From Firmicutes bacterium UBA6806 (GTDB taxonomy: Bacteria > Bacillota > Clostridia > Peptostreptococcales > Acidaminobacteraceae): a stretch of DNA of 64,000 nucleotides. Location: assembly GCA_002452745.1 (NCBI GenBank), contig DKFC01000006.1, forward strand, positions 5,782 through 69,781, written 5' to 3'. The notes under the pieces were generated by a model. It did not search any database. It was not told the origin of the DNA and worked only from the letters and a program-made list of their open reading frames with translations. Below, piece after piece: positions 32,973-41,110 of the stretch (position 1 is the first letter of the stretch; each line of letters starts with the position of its first letter). The position numbers were made by a program, and so were the translations under genes.

Positions 32973-32979
32973 ACTCTAT

Positions 32980-34398
32980 TTACGAGTCAACACGCTGAAA
33001 AACCCTTGTATAACATCTAACGCCCCATGCCTGTCCATTCCTTATCAAGAATCGCATGACCGTCTTTTGAGCGTCTGGTGAATCCGCCCTTCTGGCACTG
33101 AACAGAGACTCTTCACAAAAGTGAAGAATGAGATCTTCGCCGTAGTAATTGGCCTGTAGTGTGCCATCCTCTGCTTGGGTGACAATACAATATGCTGGGA
33201 CTGCCTCGCGGCTTATATAAGTTCCCAAAATGGCTTCAGGCATAGTGAAGGATTTACCAGAAGGGATGGCAAAATAGTGCGGTGTGTCATAGGGAAGCCC
33301 TAAGATGAGATTGTAGCAAGCCCATATGAAAACATCTGTCGAGACATCTCCTTGATTGCAAAGTGCGGTCATGGCATAGCCGCCTTCAATAAAGCCTCCA
33401 TAGGTGGAAACACCGTGAAGACCCCCTGCGTGTTCGCAGATGACCTTTCCAGTCATCAGGCGCTTATTGAGTCCCAGGCAGTAAAATGGCGTGTTTGTTT
33501 CGGGAAATTCCCTGCCAATGAGGAGCTTTACCGCTTCGGAATCTACAATTTGCCGACCTTCAAAGATGCCATTTTGCGAGAGCATTTGATAATACTTAGT
33601 CATGTCATCGGCTGTTGATTTTACACAGGCACAGCCTCTATAAGGCGGTAGAATCGACCATGTTGAATCTGAGTAGAGGACACCGCTATCATCTAAATCA
33701 AAGAGTTCAGTTATGTTATTACCTGCAATGCTCTTGGCTTCATGACCATCTAAGTCGAGTACAGTACGCGTCATGCCCAGTGGACTGAAAAGTCTCTCAG
33801 ACAAAAAGGTTTCCAGTGGGACGCCGGCAACTTGATCCACAACATAGGAAAGGAGGGCATAACCATCGTTTGAATAGCTCATGCATTCCCCAGGGGCACC
33901 CAAGGGGTCGTATTCTCCGCTATTTGCGATATAGTCTATGATTTGGTCAATGGTATTCATTTGGTTTGGTGCAGATGCCTTTAAGTGGGTTGATGCATCT
34001 GTGACTCTTTCAGGGGTATTCATGGCTATAGACCACTCGAGAGGTGGAATAGGGGGAATTCCAGCTGTATGCATAGCCAAATGCCTCAAGGTAACACATT
34101 CTTTTGGCGTACCTGGAATTGAGAAATTCGGGAAATAGAGCGAAACGGGATCAGAAAAATTTAGCTTTCCCTCTGTTTGAAGAATTGCACACGCCAGTGC
34201 AGTCATAGACTTGCTCATGGATGCAATGCCAAAAACCGTGTGTTGGTCTACAGCTCTGGTTTGAGTCATATCACAGTGACCATAGCCTTTTTCAAAGAGT
34301 ATGCCTTCGGGACCACGGATGGAAATAGATACGCCGGGGTAATTTTTCTCTTTAAACAGTTGCTCTAAATACGTGTTAAAATGCACAAGTTCATACAT
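32980..34398 (-). CDS. Serine hydrolase of the beta-lactamase/class C PBP fold
   Basis: A 472-residue protein with the class C active-site set: S60-M-S-K63 (SxxK), Y175-S-N177 (YxN) and a C-terminal HAGGLHG (HxG-type). No signal peptide or membrane helix is visible, so it seems cytoplasmic, unlike most PBPs. Residues from about 370 form a smaller C-terminal domain. The family includes esterases, D-aminopeptidases and peptidoglycan-related hydrolases; the substrate is unknown. GGAGGG lies just before the ATG at 34398, and a TTG at 34413 overlaps that ribosome site and is rejected. Confidence 0.88.
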   Translation of the reverse strand: MYELVHFNTYLEQLFKEKNYPGVSISIRGPEGILFEKGYGHCDMTQTRAVDQHTVFGIASMSKSMTALACAILQTEGKLNFSDPVSLYFPNFSIPGTPKECVTLRHLAMHTAGIPPIPPLEWSIAMNTPERVTDASTHLKASAPNQMNTIDQIIDYIANSGEYDPLGAPGECMSYSNDGYALLSYVVDQVAGVPLETFLSERLFSPLGMTRTVLDLDGHEAKSIAGNNITELFDLDDSGVLYSDSTWSILPPYRGCACVKSTADDMTKYYQMLSQNGIFEGRQIVDSEAVKLLIGREFPETNTPFYCLGLNKRLMTGKVICEHAGGLHGVSTYGGFIEGGYAMTALCNQGDVSTDVFIWACYNLILGLPYDTPHYFAIPSGKSFTMPEAILGTYISREAVPAYCIVTQAEDGTLQANYYGEDLILHFCEESLFSARRADSPDAQKTVMRFLIRNGQAWGVRCYTRVFQRVDS

Positions 34399-34500
34399 GA
34401 AATCCCTCCTCAAAAATGCCTGTTTTTTTAAAGTAAAGCTGTTTTATAGCAATACTATCGAACTAAAAAAGGGTTGTCAAGTTGGGATGTCTAAAAGGCA

Positions 34501-34529
34501 TTGACTTTTGAGACAGAGTTTAATAAGAT
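34501..34529 (+). promoter_or_regulatory. Promoter of the MFS exporter leader
   Basis: TTGACT (34501-34506), a 17-bp spacer and TAAGAT (34524-34529). Transcription would start near 34536 and include a 340-base leader before the MFS gene at 34876. Confidence 0.6.
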
Positions 34530-34579
34530 ATAAATAGATATCAATATATCAAATGGTGATTGAGATTGGAGAGAAATCC

Positions 34580-34666
34580 GTGAACTACTTGATTACGTTT
34601 CTTGCAATTGAACATAATATTATTCATGTTTTTAGAACAGACGCAATGGTTCTGTCTAAAAAATAA
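34580..34666 (+). CDS. Putative 28-residue leader peptide upstream of the MFS exporter
   Basis: A GTG-initiated frame of 29 codons (including TAA) with GGAGAG seven bases upstream. It reads MNYLITFLAIEH... and ends ...VLSKK. Its second half is embedded in a strong hairpin (34613-34673), so a ribosome translating or stalling here would open that stem. It is too short for domain recognition. It is supported only by the ribosome site, its position and the fold, so treat it as a candidate regulatory ORF. Confidence 0.5.
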   Translation: MNYLITFLAIEHNIIHVFRTDAMVLSKK

Positions 34667-34673
34667 TATTATG
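34613..34673 (+). promoter_or_regulatory. Long hairpin overlapping the leader ORF
   Basis: CATAATATTATT (34613-34624) pairs perfectly with AATAATATTATG (34662-34673). Inside, TTTAGA-A-CAGA pairs with TCTGTCTAAA. Together they make a roughly 22-bp interrupted stem spanning the end of the leader peptide frame and its stop codon. Confidence 0.75.
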
Positions 34674-34678
34674 TCAAC

Positions 34679-34845
34679 CAACAAGAGATGTAAACCACCT
34701 ATCCAATCTGAAGCATGATTTTGCCCGCAAATCCATATAGGTTTATGGGCAAGCTAATCGGAAAGAAACCCTAAGTGGCTACGGCACTTAGGGTTTTTGT
34801 GTTTTTGTGGTACTCAGAAGCATTCTCCTTTAACATCTCTTGTTG
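34679..34845 (+). promoter_or_regulatory. Closed attenuator domain with long-range 13-bp pairing
   Basis: CAACAAGAGATGT (34679-34691) is exactly complementary to ACATCTCTTGTTG (34833-34845). The enclosed segment holds a hairpin TTGCCC...GGGCAA (about 34731-34752) and the terminator at 34766. The downstream strand lies only 15 bp before the MFS ribosome site. Confidence 0.7.
34766..34800 (+). terminator. Intrinsic terminator in the MFS leader
   Basis: AAACCCTAAGTG (34766-34777) pairs perfectly with CACTTAGGGTTT (34785-34796) around a seven-base loop, followed by TTTTTG. It would stop transcription before the exporter gene unless prevented. Confidence 0.9.
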
Positions 34846-34875
34846 TCAAAATTAAAACAACGGAGGTACGAGTTT

Positions 34876-36150
34876 ATGAACTCGAAGTTAAGATTCAAAA
34901 TTGGCAACACAGATATGTATTTAAGACAAAATATCTCTCGGAATTATCTTTTTATGTTCTTATACAATTTGGATTTAACCAGAGGTATTTGGATGATTTA
35001 TCTTGCCAGCAGAGGCATGTCGCTGACTCAGTTAGGGCTTTTGGAAACCATTTTTCACTTAACGTCATTTACCATGGAAGTTCCCACAGGGGCAGTGGCA
35101 GATCTCTTTGGCAGAAAGACCAGTCGAGTTGTGGGAAGGTTATTCTCTCTTATAAGCGTTTGCATGTTATTTGCCTTTAATCACTTTTGGGGATATGCAC
35201 TGTCTTTCATTTTTTCAGCGTTGTCATATAATCTAGAATCTGGCGCAGGTGATGCACTGGTATACGATTCACTTAAAGTCATTGGAGAAGAAGAACAGTA
35301 TATGCGGATTAATGGCTTAAAGGAGCTCTTTTATCAGCTGTCAAGTATCCTCTCGTTTTTTGTGGGAGGGTATCTGGCAACCAAGAGTTATCAAGCGGCT
35401 TTTTATCTGACGATGGGGATTGGCATCGTCACGATTCTACAGTCCACAACATTTGTTGAACCGCATTGCCAGAGCGGAGCTATGAAGGCAGAGGAATCAA
35501 CGGATGCACATCAGTTAGAAGCAGGTAATTTGGAAGAGACAAATATTTTGAAAAGTGCGTACCTTATTTTCAAAAATCAGCTGTTTGAAAGTATAGCTGT
35601 TGTCAGATCCAATAGGCGGATTGCCTTCCTGATTATATTTGGACAAATGATAGGCACTTTTTGCACTTGCATTTTTTACTATAATCAGAATTTTTTGAAA
35701 TCCTTAATGTACTCTGAGTTTCAAATTGGCATCGTATTGGCCGTGTCCTCATTTTCAGCAGCAATCATATCAACGCAAGTGCATAGAATTGAGAGCTTTT
35801 TAAAGGAAAGGCGTCTTCTCTTCTGGCTTCCATGGGTGACTGTCATCTGTATATGGGGGATTGTACTTTCCTCCATGCACTATCTTTTCTTCATTGTGAT
35901 GATGATGGCGGAAAGCGTTAGCTATGTGGCTCTGACTGATTATATCAATCGTTTAATACCAAGTGAATACCGAGCAACTATTTTGTCATTTGCTAGCATG
36001 GTGTTCAGTTTCTTTATGATTGTGATGTTCCCGCTGGTGGGGGTACTTGCAGATGTCTACTCTATCAGGAGTTCGTTTATGGCACTTGGGGGATTTGGAA
36101 TTCTATTTGTAATGCTAAATGGCTATTTTCTCAGCAAGCAGGGAGCTTAG
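34876..36150 (+). CDS. MFS-family exporter, probably antibiotic-inducible
   Basis: A 424-residue protein with about 12 membrane helices in two halves split by a hydrophilic loop (residues about 210-240). The MFS motif A-like loop between helices 2 and 3 reads GAVADLFGRKTSR. It resembles drug/H+ exporters of the TetA(P)/Mef size class, but no substrate can be assigned. CGGAGG lies nine bases before the ATG at 34876; the frame is open to 34840 without a better site. The long leader with peptide ORF, nested hairpins and terminator is the layout of ribosome-sensed attenuation used for several resistance genes. Confidence 0.82.
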   Translation: MNSKLRFKIGNTDMYLRQNISRNYLFMFLYNLDLTRGIWMIYLASRGMSLTQLGLLETIFHLTSFTMEVPTGAVADLFGRKTSRVVGRLFSLISVCMLFAFNHFWGYALSFIFSALSYNLESGAGDALVYDSLKVIGEEEQYMRINGLKELFYQLSSILSFFVGGYLATKSYQAAFYLTMGIGIVTILQSTTFVEPHCQSGAMKAEESTDAHQLEAGNLEETNILKSAYLIFKNQLFESIAVVRSNRRIAFLIIFGQMIGTFCTCIFYYNQNFLKSLMYSEFQIGIVLAVSSFSAAIISTQVHRIESFLKERRLLFWLPWVTVICIWGIVLSSMHYLFFIVMMMAESVSYVALTDYINRLIPSEYRATILSFASMVFSFFMIVMFPLVGVLADVYSIRSSFMALGGFGILFVMLNGYFLSKQGA

Positions 36151-36258
36151 AACGGTTTTCTTATTTAAAACATGAAACAGAACGATAACTGATAGTCTTT
36201 AAGGATTGTGGGTATGATAGTTTTTAAATAAAACAGTGTGTGGGTATGGAGGTGTGTG

Positions 36259-36831
36259 ATGAAACTTTATTTGGTGAGGCATGGTGAACCGAGTTATACC
36301 CCTTGCACGCAGCGAGGGTTGATTGGACAGGGAAGGGATTTATCGGCACTCAATGAAGACGGTATTGCTCAAATGGACTTATGTTCTGAAAAATTGCTGA
36401 ATTCAGGGGCACAAGTGATTTTCTCGTCTCCATATACAAGAGCATTGCAATCAGCGGCAATCATTGCAAAACACACAGGACTTACCACTAAGGTGATTCA
36501 TGATTTGCATGAGTGGATTCCAGATTTGACATTTCAATATAAAACTTATCAGGAGCTAAAATTGCTTTATCAGGACTTTGAACTCAACCATGGCAATTAT
36601 CCAAATGACGAGAGAATGTTCACAGAGTATACGAGGTGGGAGTCCCTTTCAGATTTGAGAAGACGGGTAAAAAATGCCCTGATGCCTTTATGCGATCATT
36701 ATGAAAGCGTCATAGTTGTGGCGCATGGTATGGTAATTCAAACTCTGCATTATCAGGAAAAAGTAGACTTTGGAGAAATCCTAGAATTGGATTTTGATAA
36801 AGACTATCAACAACCAGAATGGCGGTTTTAG
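36259..36831 (+). CDS. Histidine phosphatase family protein
   Basis: A 190-residue member of the phosphoglycerate mutase-like superfamily. The catalytic histidine is H8 in LVRHGEP, and the second histidine lies in VVAHGM. It removes or transfers phosphate from a small molecule; specificity is unknown. The ATG at 36259 follows GGAGGTGTG. It stands alone between the MFS gene and a strong terminator, and could be transcribed with the exporter. Confidence 0.88.
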   Translation: MKLYLVRHGEPSYTPCTQRGLIGQGRDLSALNEDGIAQMDLCSEKLLNSGAQVIFSSPYTRALQSAAIIAKHTGLTTKVIHDLHEWIPDLTFQYKTYQELKLLYQDFELNHGNYPNDERMFTEYTRWESLSDLRRRVKNALMPLCDHYESVIVVAHGMVIQTLHYQEKVDFGEILELDFDKDYQQPEWRF

Positions 36832-36870
36832 TGTTCGCAAATTATACGATCTGGTTCAGAAGAGCTTTAA

Positions 36871-36922
36871 AAGGCCCTTGAGGTTTGGACAGTTTATAAA
36901 TCCAAACTTCAAGGGCTTTTTT
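36871..36922. terminator. Bidirectional terminator between the phosphatase gene and nqrF
   Basis: GCCCTTGAGGTTTGGA (36874-36889) pairs with TCCAAACTTCAAGGGC (36901-36916, one mismatch/wobble), followed by six T and preceded by A-runs. It serves both converging units. Confidence 0.9.
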
Positions 36923-37005
36923 CCAGCTGATGAAATCGTCAACTTTTGTTAAACGTGGTTGCAAAAACCGTATAGTGCTTTGCCGATTCAAATGAATCGG
37001 ATTGA

Positions 37006-38106
37006 TTATTCAAATTTATCATATAAGATGTTCTCTTCCAACATGCCCTTTGAAGCTAAGACTGGAATAACAGAGTCAATCATAACAGGGCTTCCACAGA
37101 GATAGGCCTCTTTATCTTCGGCATCGTGAAGGTACTTCTCAAGAAGGTCTGTAACACGCCCCTTTTCACCTGTCCATTGGCATTGTTCTGTAGGCCTTGA
37201 CAAACAAGTTAATAGCTTGAAGTTCGGAAGTTCTTTTTCAAGGGCTTCCAAGGTATCCATTTCAAATAAGTCCTCTCGACTTCTTGCGCCAAAGTAGAAA
37301 GTGACTTTTCGATCTATGTGATTGTCTCTCATGTATTTCAGGATAGACATAATGGGAGCCATGCCCGTTCCAATGGCAACCATGACCATCTCTTTGTCAG
37401 AATCTCGGTAGAAGAAGTCCCCATAAGGACCAACCACCGTCAACTTGGCCCCATCCTTTAAATAGTCGTGGACAAAAGTTGTGGCGATTCCATTTTTAAC
37501 GAGACCAATATAGAGCTCAATGGCCTTTTTATCCATAGGGGATGAGGCGAGAGAATAGGCACGATAAACCTCTTCATCATTTCCCTTGTACTTAGGCGCT
37601 AAAATTTGAATATACTGACCTGCTTTGAAGTGAATCTCTTCACCTGCCGGAAGCATTAACCGGAGGTGTTTAATGGTTGGCGTAACAGTCTTTATAAATT
37701 CCACTTGATAATCGTACTGCTTTACGTTGAACAGTTCTTCTGGAATTTCTATTTTCATGTCCTCTTTGACTTTGAGCTGGCAAGAGAGACGAATGCCCTC
37801 TTTCCGCTCATCGGGGGTCACGTAGCCAAGTTCGGTTGGCAAGATTTGACCTCCGCCTTCTGTTACTTTGACTTTGCAGTACCCACAGCTACCCTTTCCA
37901 CCGCATGCAGATGGGATAAAGACTTCTTGTTCCACCAATGCGGACAAAAGCGTTTCACCACCATCTACGATATACTCCTTTGACTCGTTGATAAGGAGCT
38001 TCTTTTCACCATAATTGGCAATTGTCTTGTTGGCGATGGACAAGAGAAAGGCAAGTGCACCTGTAATGCCACTGATTGTGGCAACTGTCATTACAATTGT
38101 TCCCAT
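37006..38106 (-). CDS. nqrF: Na+-translocating NADH:acceptor oxidoreductase subunit F
   Basis: A 366-residue NqrF with an N-terminal membrane helix (residues about 5-25), a 2Fe-2S plant-type ferredoxin domain (C68, C74, C77, C109; GGGQILPTE follows), an FAD domain (RAYSLASSP) and an NADH domain (GTGMAPIMSIL, CGSPVM). It accepts electrons from NADH and feeds them to the membrane subunits. AGGAGG precedes the ATG. It is the last gene of a minus-strand nqrBCDEF operon. No RnfB or RnfC is present. Confidence 0.93.
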   Translation of the reverse strand: MGTIVMTVATISGITGALAFLLSIANKTIANYGEKKLLINESKEYIVDGGETLLSALVEQEVFIPSACGGKGSCGYCKVKVTEGGGQILPTELGYVTPDERKEGIRLSCQLKVKEDMKIEIPEELFNVKQYDYQVEFIKTVTPTIKHLRLMLPAGEEIHFKAGQYIQILAPKYKGNDEEVYRAYSLASSPMDKKAIELYIGLVKNGIATTFVHDYLKDGAKLTVVGPYGDFFYRDSDKEMVMVAIGTGMAPIMSILKYMRDNHIDRKVTFYFGARSREDLFEMDTLEALEKELPNFKLLTCLSRPTEQCQWTGEKGRVTDLLEKYLHDAEDKEAYLCGSPVMIDSVIPVLASKGMLEENILYDKFE

Positions 38107-38115
38107 ATCAACCTC

Positions 38116-38706
38116 CTACTGAATTTGAACGATGCCTGAAAAACCGAGAAAAGCAAGGGCCATAATCCCAGTGATGATGAGGGTGATTCCAGGGCCTTCT
38201 AATCCATTTGGCAATTTGGCGTTTCTTATTTTCTTGCGGATACCTGCCATTGCCACAATTGCAAGTGTCCATCCAAGTCCAGAGCCAATTCCAAAGGCAA
38301 AAGACTGGAACAAGTCGTACTGACGAATAGTCATAAAGAGTGAAACCCCTAAAATTGCACAGTTAACGGTGATGAGGGGGAGGAAAATCCCCAAAGAGTA
38401 ATAGAGGGTTTCAAAATATCTTTCGATAATCATTTCAACCAGTTGAACAAAAGCAGCTATGACGATGATAAAGACGATGAATCTAAGGTATTCAAGGCCA
38501 AGCGGCAAGAGAACATAGTTGTAGATGAAGTAGTTGAGTACCGTGGTACAAGCAAGTACAAAAGTGACTGCCTGACCTAAACTCAGCGACGTTTTAATCT
38601 CATTCGAGACAGCTATAAAAGAGCACATTCCCAAAAAATTCGAGAGAATCATATTGTTTGTAAAGATTGAAGCGAAAAATATGATAAAGGGATTAATTTC
38701 GATCAT
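38116..38706 (-). CDS. nqrE: Nqr subunit E
   Basis: A 196-residue protein with six membrane helices. The conserved cysteines of the intramembrane iron site occur in GMCSFIAVS and LITVNCAILG. The segments GSGLGWTLAIVAMAGIR and LAFLGFSG agree better with NqrE than with the homologous RnfA. With NqrD it holds the Fe-S centre that relays electrons across the membrane. It overlaps nqrD by 4 bp and ends 9 bp before nqrF. Confidence 0.92.
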   Translation of the reverse strand: MIEINPFIIFFASIFTNNMILSNFLGMCSFIAVSNEIKTSLSLGQAVTFVLACTTVLNYFIYNYVLLPLGLEYLRFIVFIIVIAAFVQLVEMIIERYFETLYYSLGIFLPLITVNCAILGVSLFMTIRQYDLFQSFAFGIGSGLGWTLAIVAMAGIRKKIRNAKLPNGLEGPGITLIITGIMALAFLGFSGIVQIQ

Positions 38707-39320
38707 GCTTTAGCACCACCTTTCTCATCATTGTTTGGGAAGACATTGCGTGTGATCCAAATGACGATTCCAAGCATAAAGAATGCGCCTGGAGGCATAA
38801 TCATCAGTGTCCAATTTACCCATCCTTCTCCTAGAACTTGTATTCCAAATAAGGAACCAAAACCGAGGAGCTCTCTAAAGAATGCGATAAATAGCAGTAC
38901 AACCGTATAGCCCATCCCCATGGTCAAACCATCAAAGAAGGAAATAAGCGGTTTGTTCTTTTGAGCAAATGCCTCGCAGCGGCCCATGATGATACAATTT
39001 GTAATAATCAAGCCAACGTAAGGGCCTAATGCTTTGGACATGGAAGGCCAATAGGCTTTTAAAAAGATATCGAGAATGATAACATAGGCTGAAATAATCA
39101 GCGTTTGAACCATCATCCGAATGTGCTTCGGTGTATAATTTCGAAGGAGAGATACTGTAAAACTTGAAAAACCAGTTACAAACATCAGTCCGACTCCCAT
39201 GACAAAGGAGTTGAGAAGAAGATTTGTAACCGCCAGTGAGGAACAGATACCCAGTATTTGTCTAAAAACGGGATTGTCCTTAATCATGCCCTCTCTAAAG
39301 ACGCGCTTTAATTCATTCAT
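38703..39320 (-). CDS. nqrD: Nqr subunit D
   Basis: A 205-residue protein with six membrane helices. Conserved cysteines are in ILGICSSLAVTN and GLIITNCIIMGRCEAFA. Runs such as FFRELLGFGSLFG and the region around LMFVTGFSSF match NqrD more closely than RnfE. It pairs with NqrE in an inverted topology to carry the intramembrane Fe-S centre. It overlaps nqrC by 8 bp and nqrE by 4 bp, so translation along the operon is coupled. Confidence 0.92.
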   Translation of the reverse strand: MNELKRVFREGMIKDNPVFRQILGICSSLAVTNLLLNSFVMGVGLMFVTGFSSFTVSLLRNYTPKHIRMMVQTLIISAYVIILDIFLKAYWPSMSKALGPYVGLIITNCIIMGRCEAFAQKNKPLISFFDGLTMGMGYTVVLLFIAFFRELLGFGSLFGIQVLGEGWVNWTLMIMPPGAFFMLGIVIWITRNVFPNNDEKGGAKA

Positions 39321-39912
39321 TCACCATCACCTCCTGATCTATTTTTTCAATGAAGCTATTAATCATATCGCGAACTGAATTTGAAGTTAGAGTCGCACCT
39401 GTAACCGCATCCACATTGCCGCCTTCAGCTGGTTTGAAAATAACAGGTGATGGTGTGTTTACATCCATATCCCTGAATTGTTCCTTAAACCAATCTTCGT
39501 CAATTCTGCCACCGAGACCAGGTGTTTCAGAATGTGAGATGAAATCCACACCTAGGATTTTATCGAATTTAGGTGCTAGTGCAATATTCCCGGTGATGGT
39601 TCCCCAAAGGCCTTTTCCTGAGAATTCAAAGGCGTATCCTTTGATTTCACCATCTGTTTTGTAGACGTAATAGGTTTTTGAATCTTCTGTCTCAGTGGTT
39701 ATAAATTGATTGAAGGTGCTGCTGACAGATTCGTCAGAGTCTTCATGTGCCACATCAAAAACGTAGAGGATGGAACGCTGAATTCTCAGTTCTTCCTGTT
39801 CTCTAATCAAGTCGATGGAACTGGCGTTGATGAAAGCCAGAACAAATGTGAAAACAGCAGTCAATAAAATCATAAACAAAACAGGATAGAGTATTTTTTT
39901 CTTTCTGGCCAT
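39313..39912 (-). CDS. nqrC: Nqr subunit C (covalent FMN), short form
   Basis: A 199-residue protein with one N-terminal membrane helix (residues about 8-28) and an FMN-binding domain. The flavinylation motif is TGATLT at 171-176, with T176 the expected covalent FMN site. GKGLWGTI and SHSETPGLGGRI are NqrC-like. It is about 60 residues shorter than classical NqrC and close to RnfG in size. The start overlaps the last base of nqrB's stop. Flavin attachment would need an ApbE enzyme; none is in the window. Confidence 0.9.
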   Translation of the reverse strand: MARKKKILYPVLFMILLTAVFTFVLAFINASSIDLIREQEELRIQRSILYVFDVAHEDSDESVSSTFNQFITTETEDSKTYYVYKTDGEIKGYAFEFSGKGLWGTITGNIALAPKFDKILGVDFISHSETPGLGGRIDEDWFKEQFRDMDVNTPSPVIFKPAEGGNVDAVTGATLTSNSVRDMINSFIEKIDQEVMVNE

Positions 39913-40907
39913 TATTTTCCCTCCTTTGCAGGAAGTTTTTTGCGAGCTTTTAGTGAATTTACAGCCTCATCAATGATTGGTGCAAATGTGTTGCCTATAA
40001 GGATTGCAAACATGATGCCCCCTGCAAAAAGGGCGAATCCTCGAATGATAACAGTGATAAAGCCAATCATCAACCCGTAGACGATTCTGCCTTGTGGGGT
40101 TTTAGGTGAAGAAATTGGGTCAGTTGCCATGAAGACAGCGCCAAACAGGATACCACCAGCCAAAAGACCATAAAGTGGGTTTGGCACTTGGCTGAATCCC
40201 GCAAAGTAAAAGGCTGAATCCATAATCAAAAATCCGGCAATGACACTGAAAATGGTTTCTTTTGCAGCTGTTTTTGTGTAGATGAGGTAGATGCCCATTA
40301 AGATGATTAACAGGGCACTGGTTTCGCCGATGGAACCGGCAATATTCCCAAAGAGCACGTCCTTTATTGGGAAGGTTTCGCCAGTGGCCCTGTATATGAG
40401 CATTGGTGTCGCTTGTGTAACGGCGTCAATCGGCTCTCCCAAATAGGCTCCAAATCCACCGAGAACACCGCCAACAGGTTTGGTCCATTCTACAGTCATG
40501 AACTTTGGAAAGTTGACATATATAAACGCCCTGCCAACCAAAGCCGGGTTAAAAGGGTTTTTGCCAAATCCGCCAAAGACCATTTTACCAAATAAAACAC
40601 CAAAGATAATACCGATAATTGCAACCCAATAGGGTGTTTGAGGCGGTAAAGTCAACGTAAAGAGAATTGCAGTGACGATAACCGCTTCTGTAATTTTTTT
40701 TGTTGTCTTTCGTACGAAAATCCATTCGGTTAGACATGCAAACAAAATGACAGTTAAAAGCAATAGCAAGACTCTTAATCCAAAAAAATAAGTCCCCGCC
40801 AAAACGATGGGAATCAGCGAATAGATAACTTTTCTCATCATTGCCTGCTTCATGAAGTTGATATTCTTAAATGATAGGTTCAATGGTTTCCCTCCTTTTG
40901 AGTTCAT
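39912..40907 (-). CDS. nqrB: Nqr subunit B (covalent FMN), short form
   Basis: A 331-residue membrane protein with about ten helices. The segment FGKNPFNPALVGRAFIYVNFP and the flavinylation site DAVTQATPM (T167) are shared by NqrB and RnfD; GNIAGSIGETSALL is common to both. It is shorter than classical NqrB (about 410 residues), with a reduced N-terminus. The ATG at 40907 is fixed by GGAGG eight bases upstream; the frame is open to 41084 without one. It is the first gene of the operon. The nqrA gene that normally precedes it is absent, and the next gene upstream is divergent. Confidence 0.88.
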   Translation of the reverse strand: MNSKGGKPLNLSFKNINFMKQAMMRKVIYSLIPIVLAGTYFFGLRVLLLLLTVILFACLTEWIFVRKTTKKITEAVIVTAILFTLTLPPQTPYWVAIIGIIFGVLFGKMVFGGFGKNPFNPALVGRAFIYVNFPKFMTVEWTKPVGGVLGGFGAYLGEPIDAVTQATPMLIYRATGETFPIKDVLFGNIAGSIGETSALLIILMGIYLIYTKTAAKETIFSVIAGFLIMDSAFYFAGFSQVPNPLYGLLAGGILFGAVFMATDPISSPKTPQGRIVYGLMIGFITVIIRGFALFAGGIMFAILIGNTFAPIIDEAVNSLKARKKLPAKEGK

Positions 40908-40962
40908 AAGAATTTCCTCCTTTAATATATATCCAAATGTTATTGAGATATATCTATTTTTT

Positions 40963-40991
40963 TTGACTTTATATAGAATTTTTTTTATTGT
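40963..40991 (+). promoter_or_regulatory. Putative promoter of the Rossmann-chemoreceptor gene
   Basis: TTGACT (40963-40968), a 17-bp spacer and TATTGT (40986-40991), in the AT-rich divergent region shared with nqrB. No clear Rex-type palindrome was found in this region by eye. Confidence 0.45.
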
Positions 40992-41110
40992 ATACTGGAA
41001 GAGCAGGGAAATCCTAATTTTTAAGCTGTCTAGCTTATTGATTATTGAGCAATATAATTTAAAATCCTGAGCATTTATGAGCATGGATTATTGAAGAGGA
41101 GGCAATCGTT

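Noticed and set aside
37006..40907. Annotation as a standard Rnf complex
   Set aside because: No RnfB or RnfC gene is present, and the dehydrogenase subunit is an NqrF type with a 2Fe-2S ferredoxin and FAD domains. Subunits D and E match Nqr in detail.
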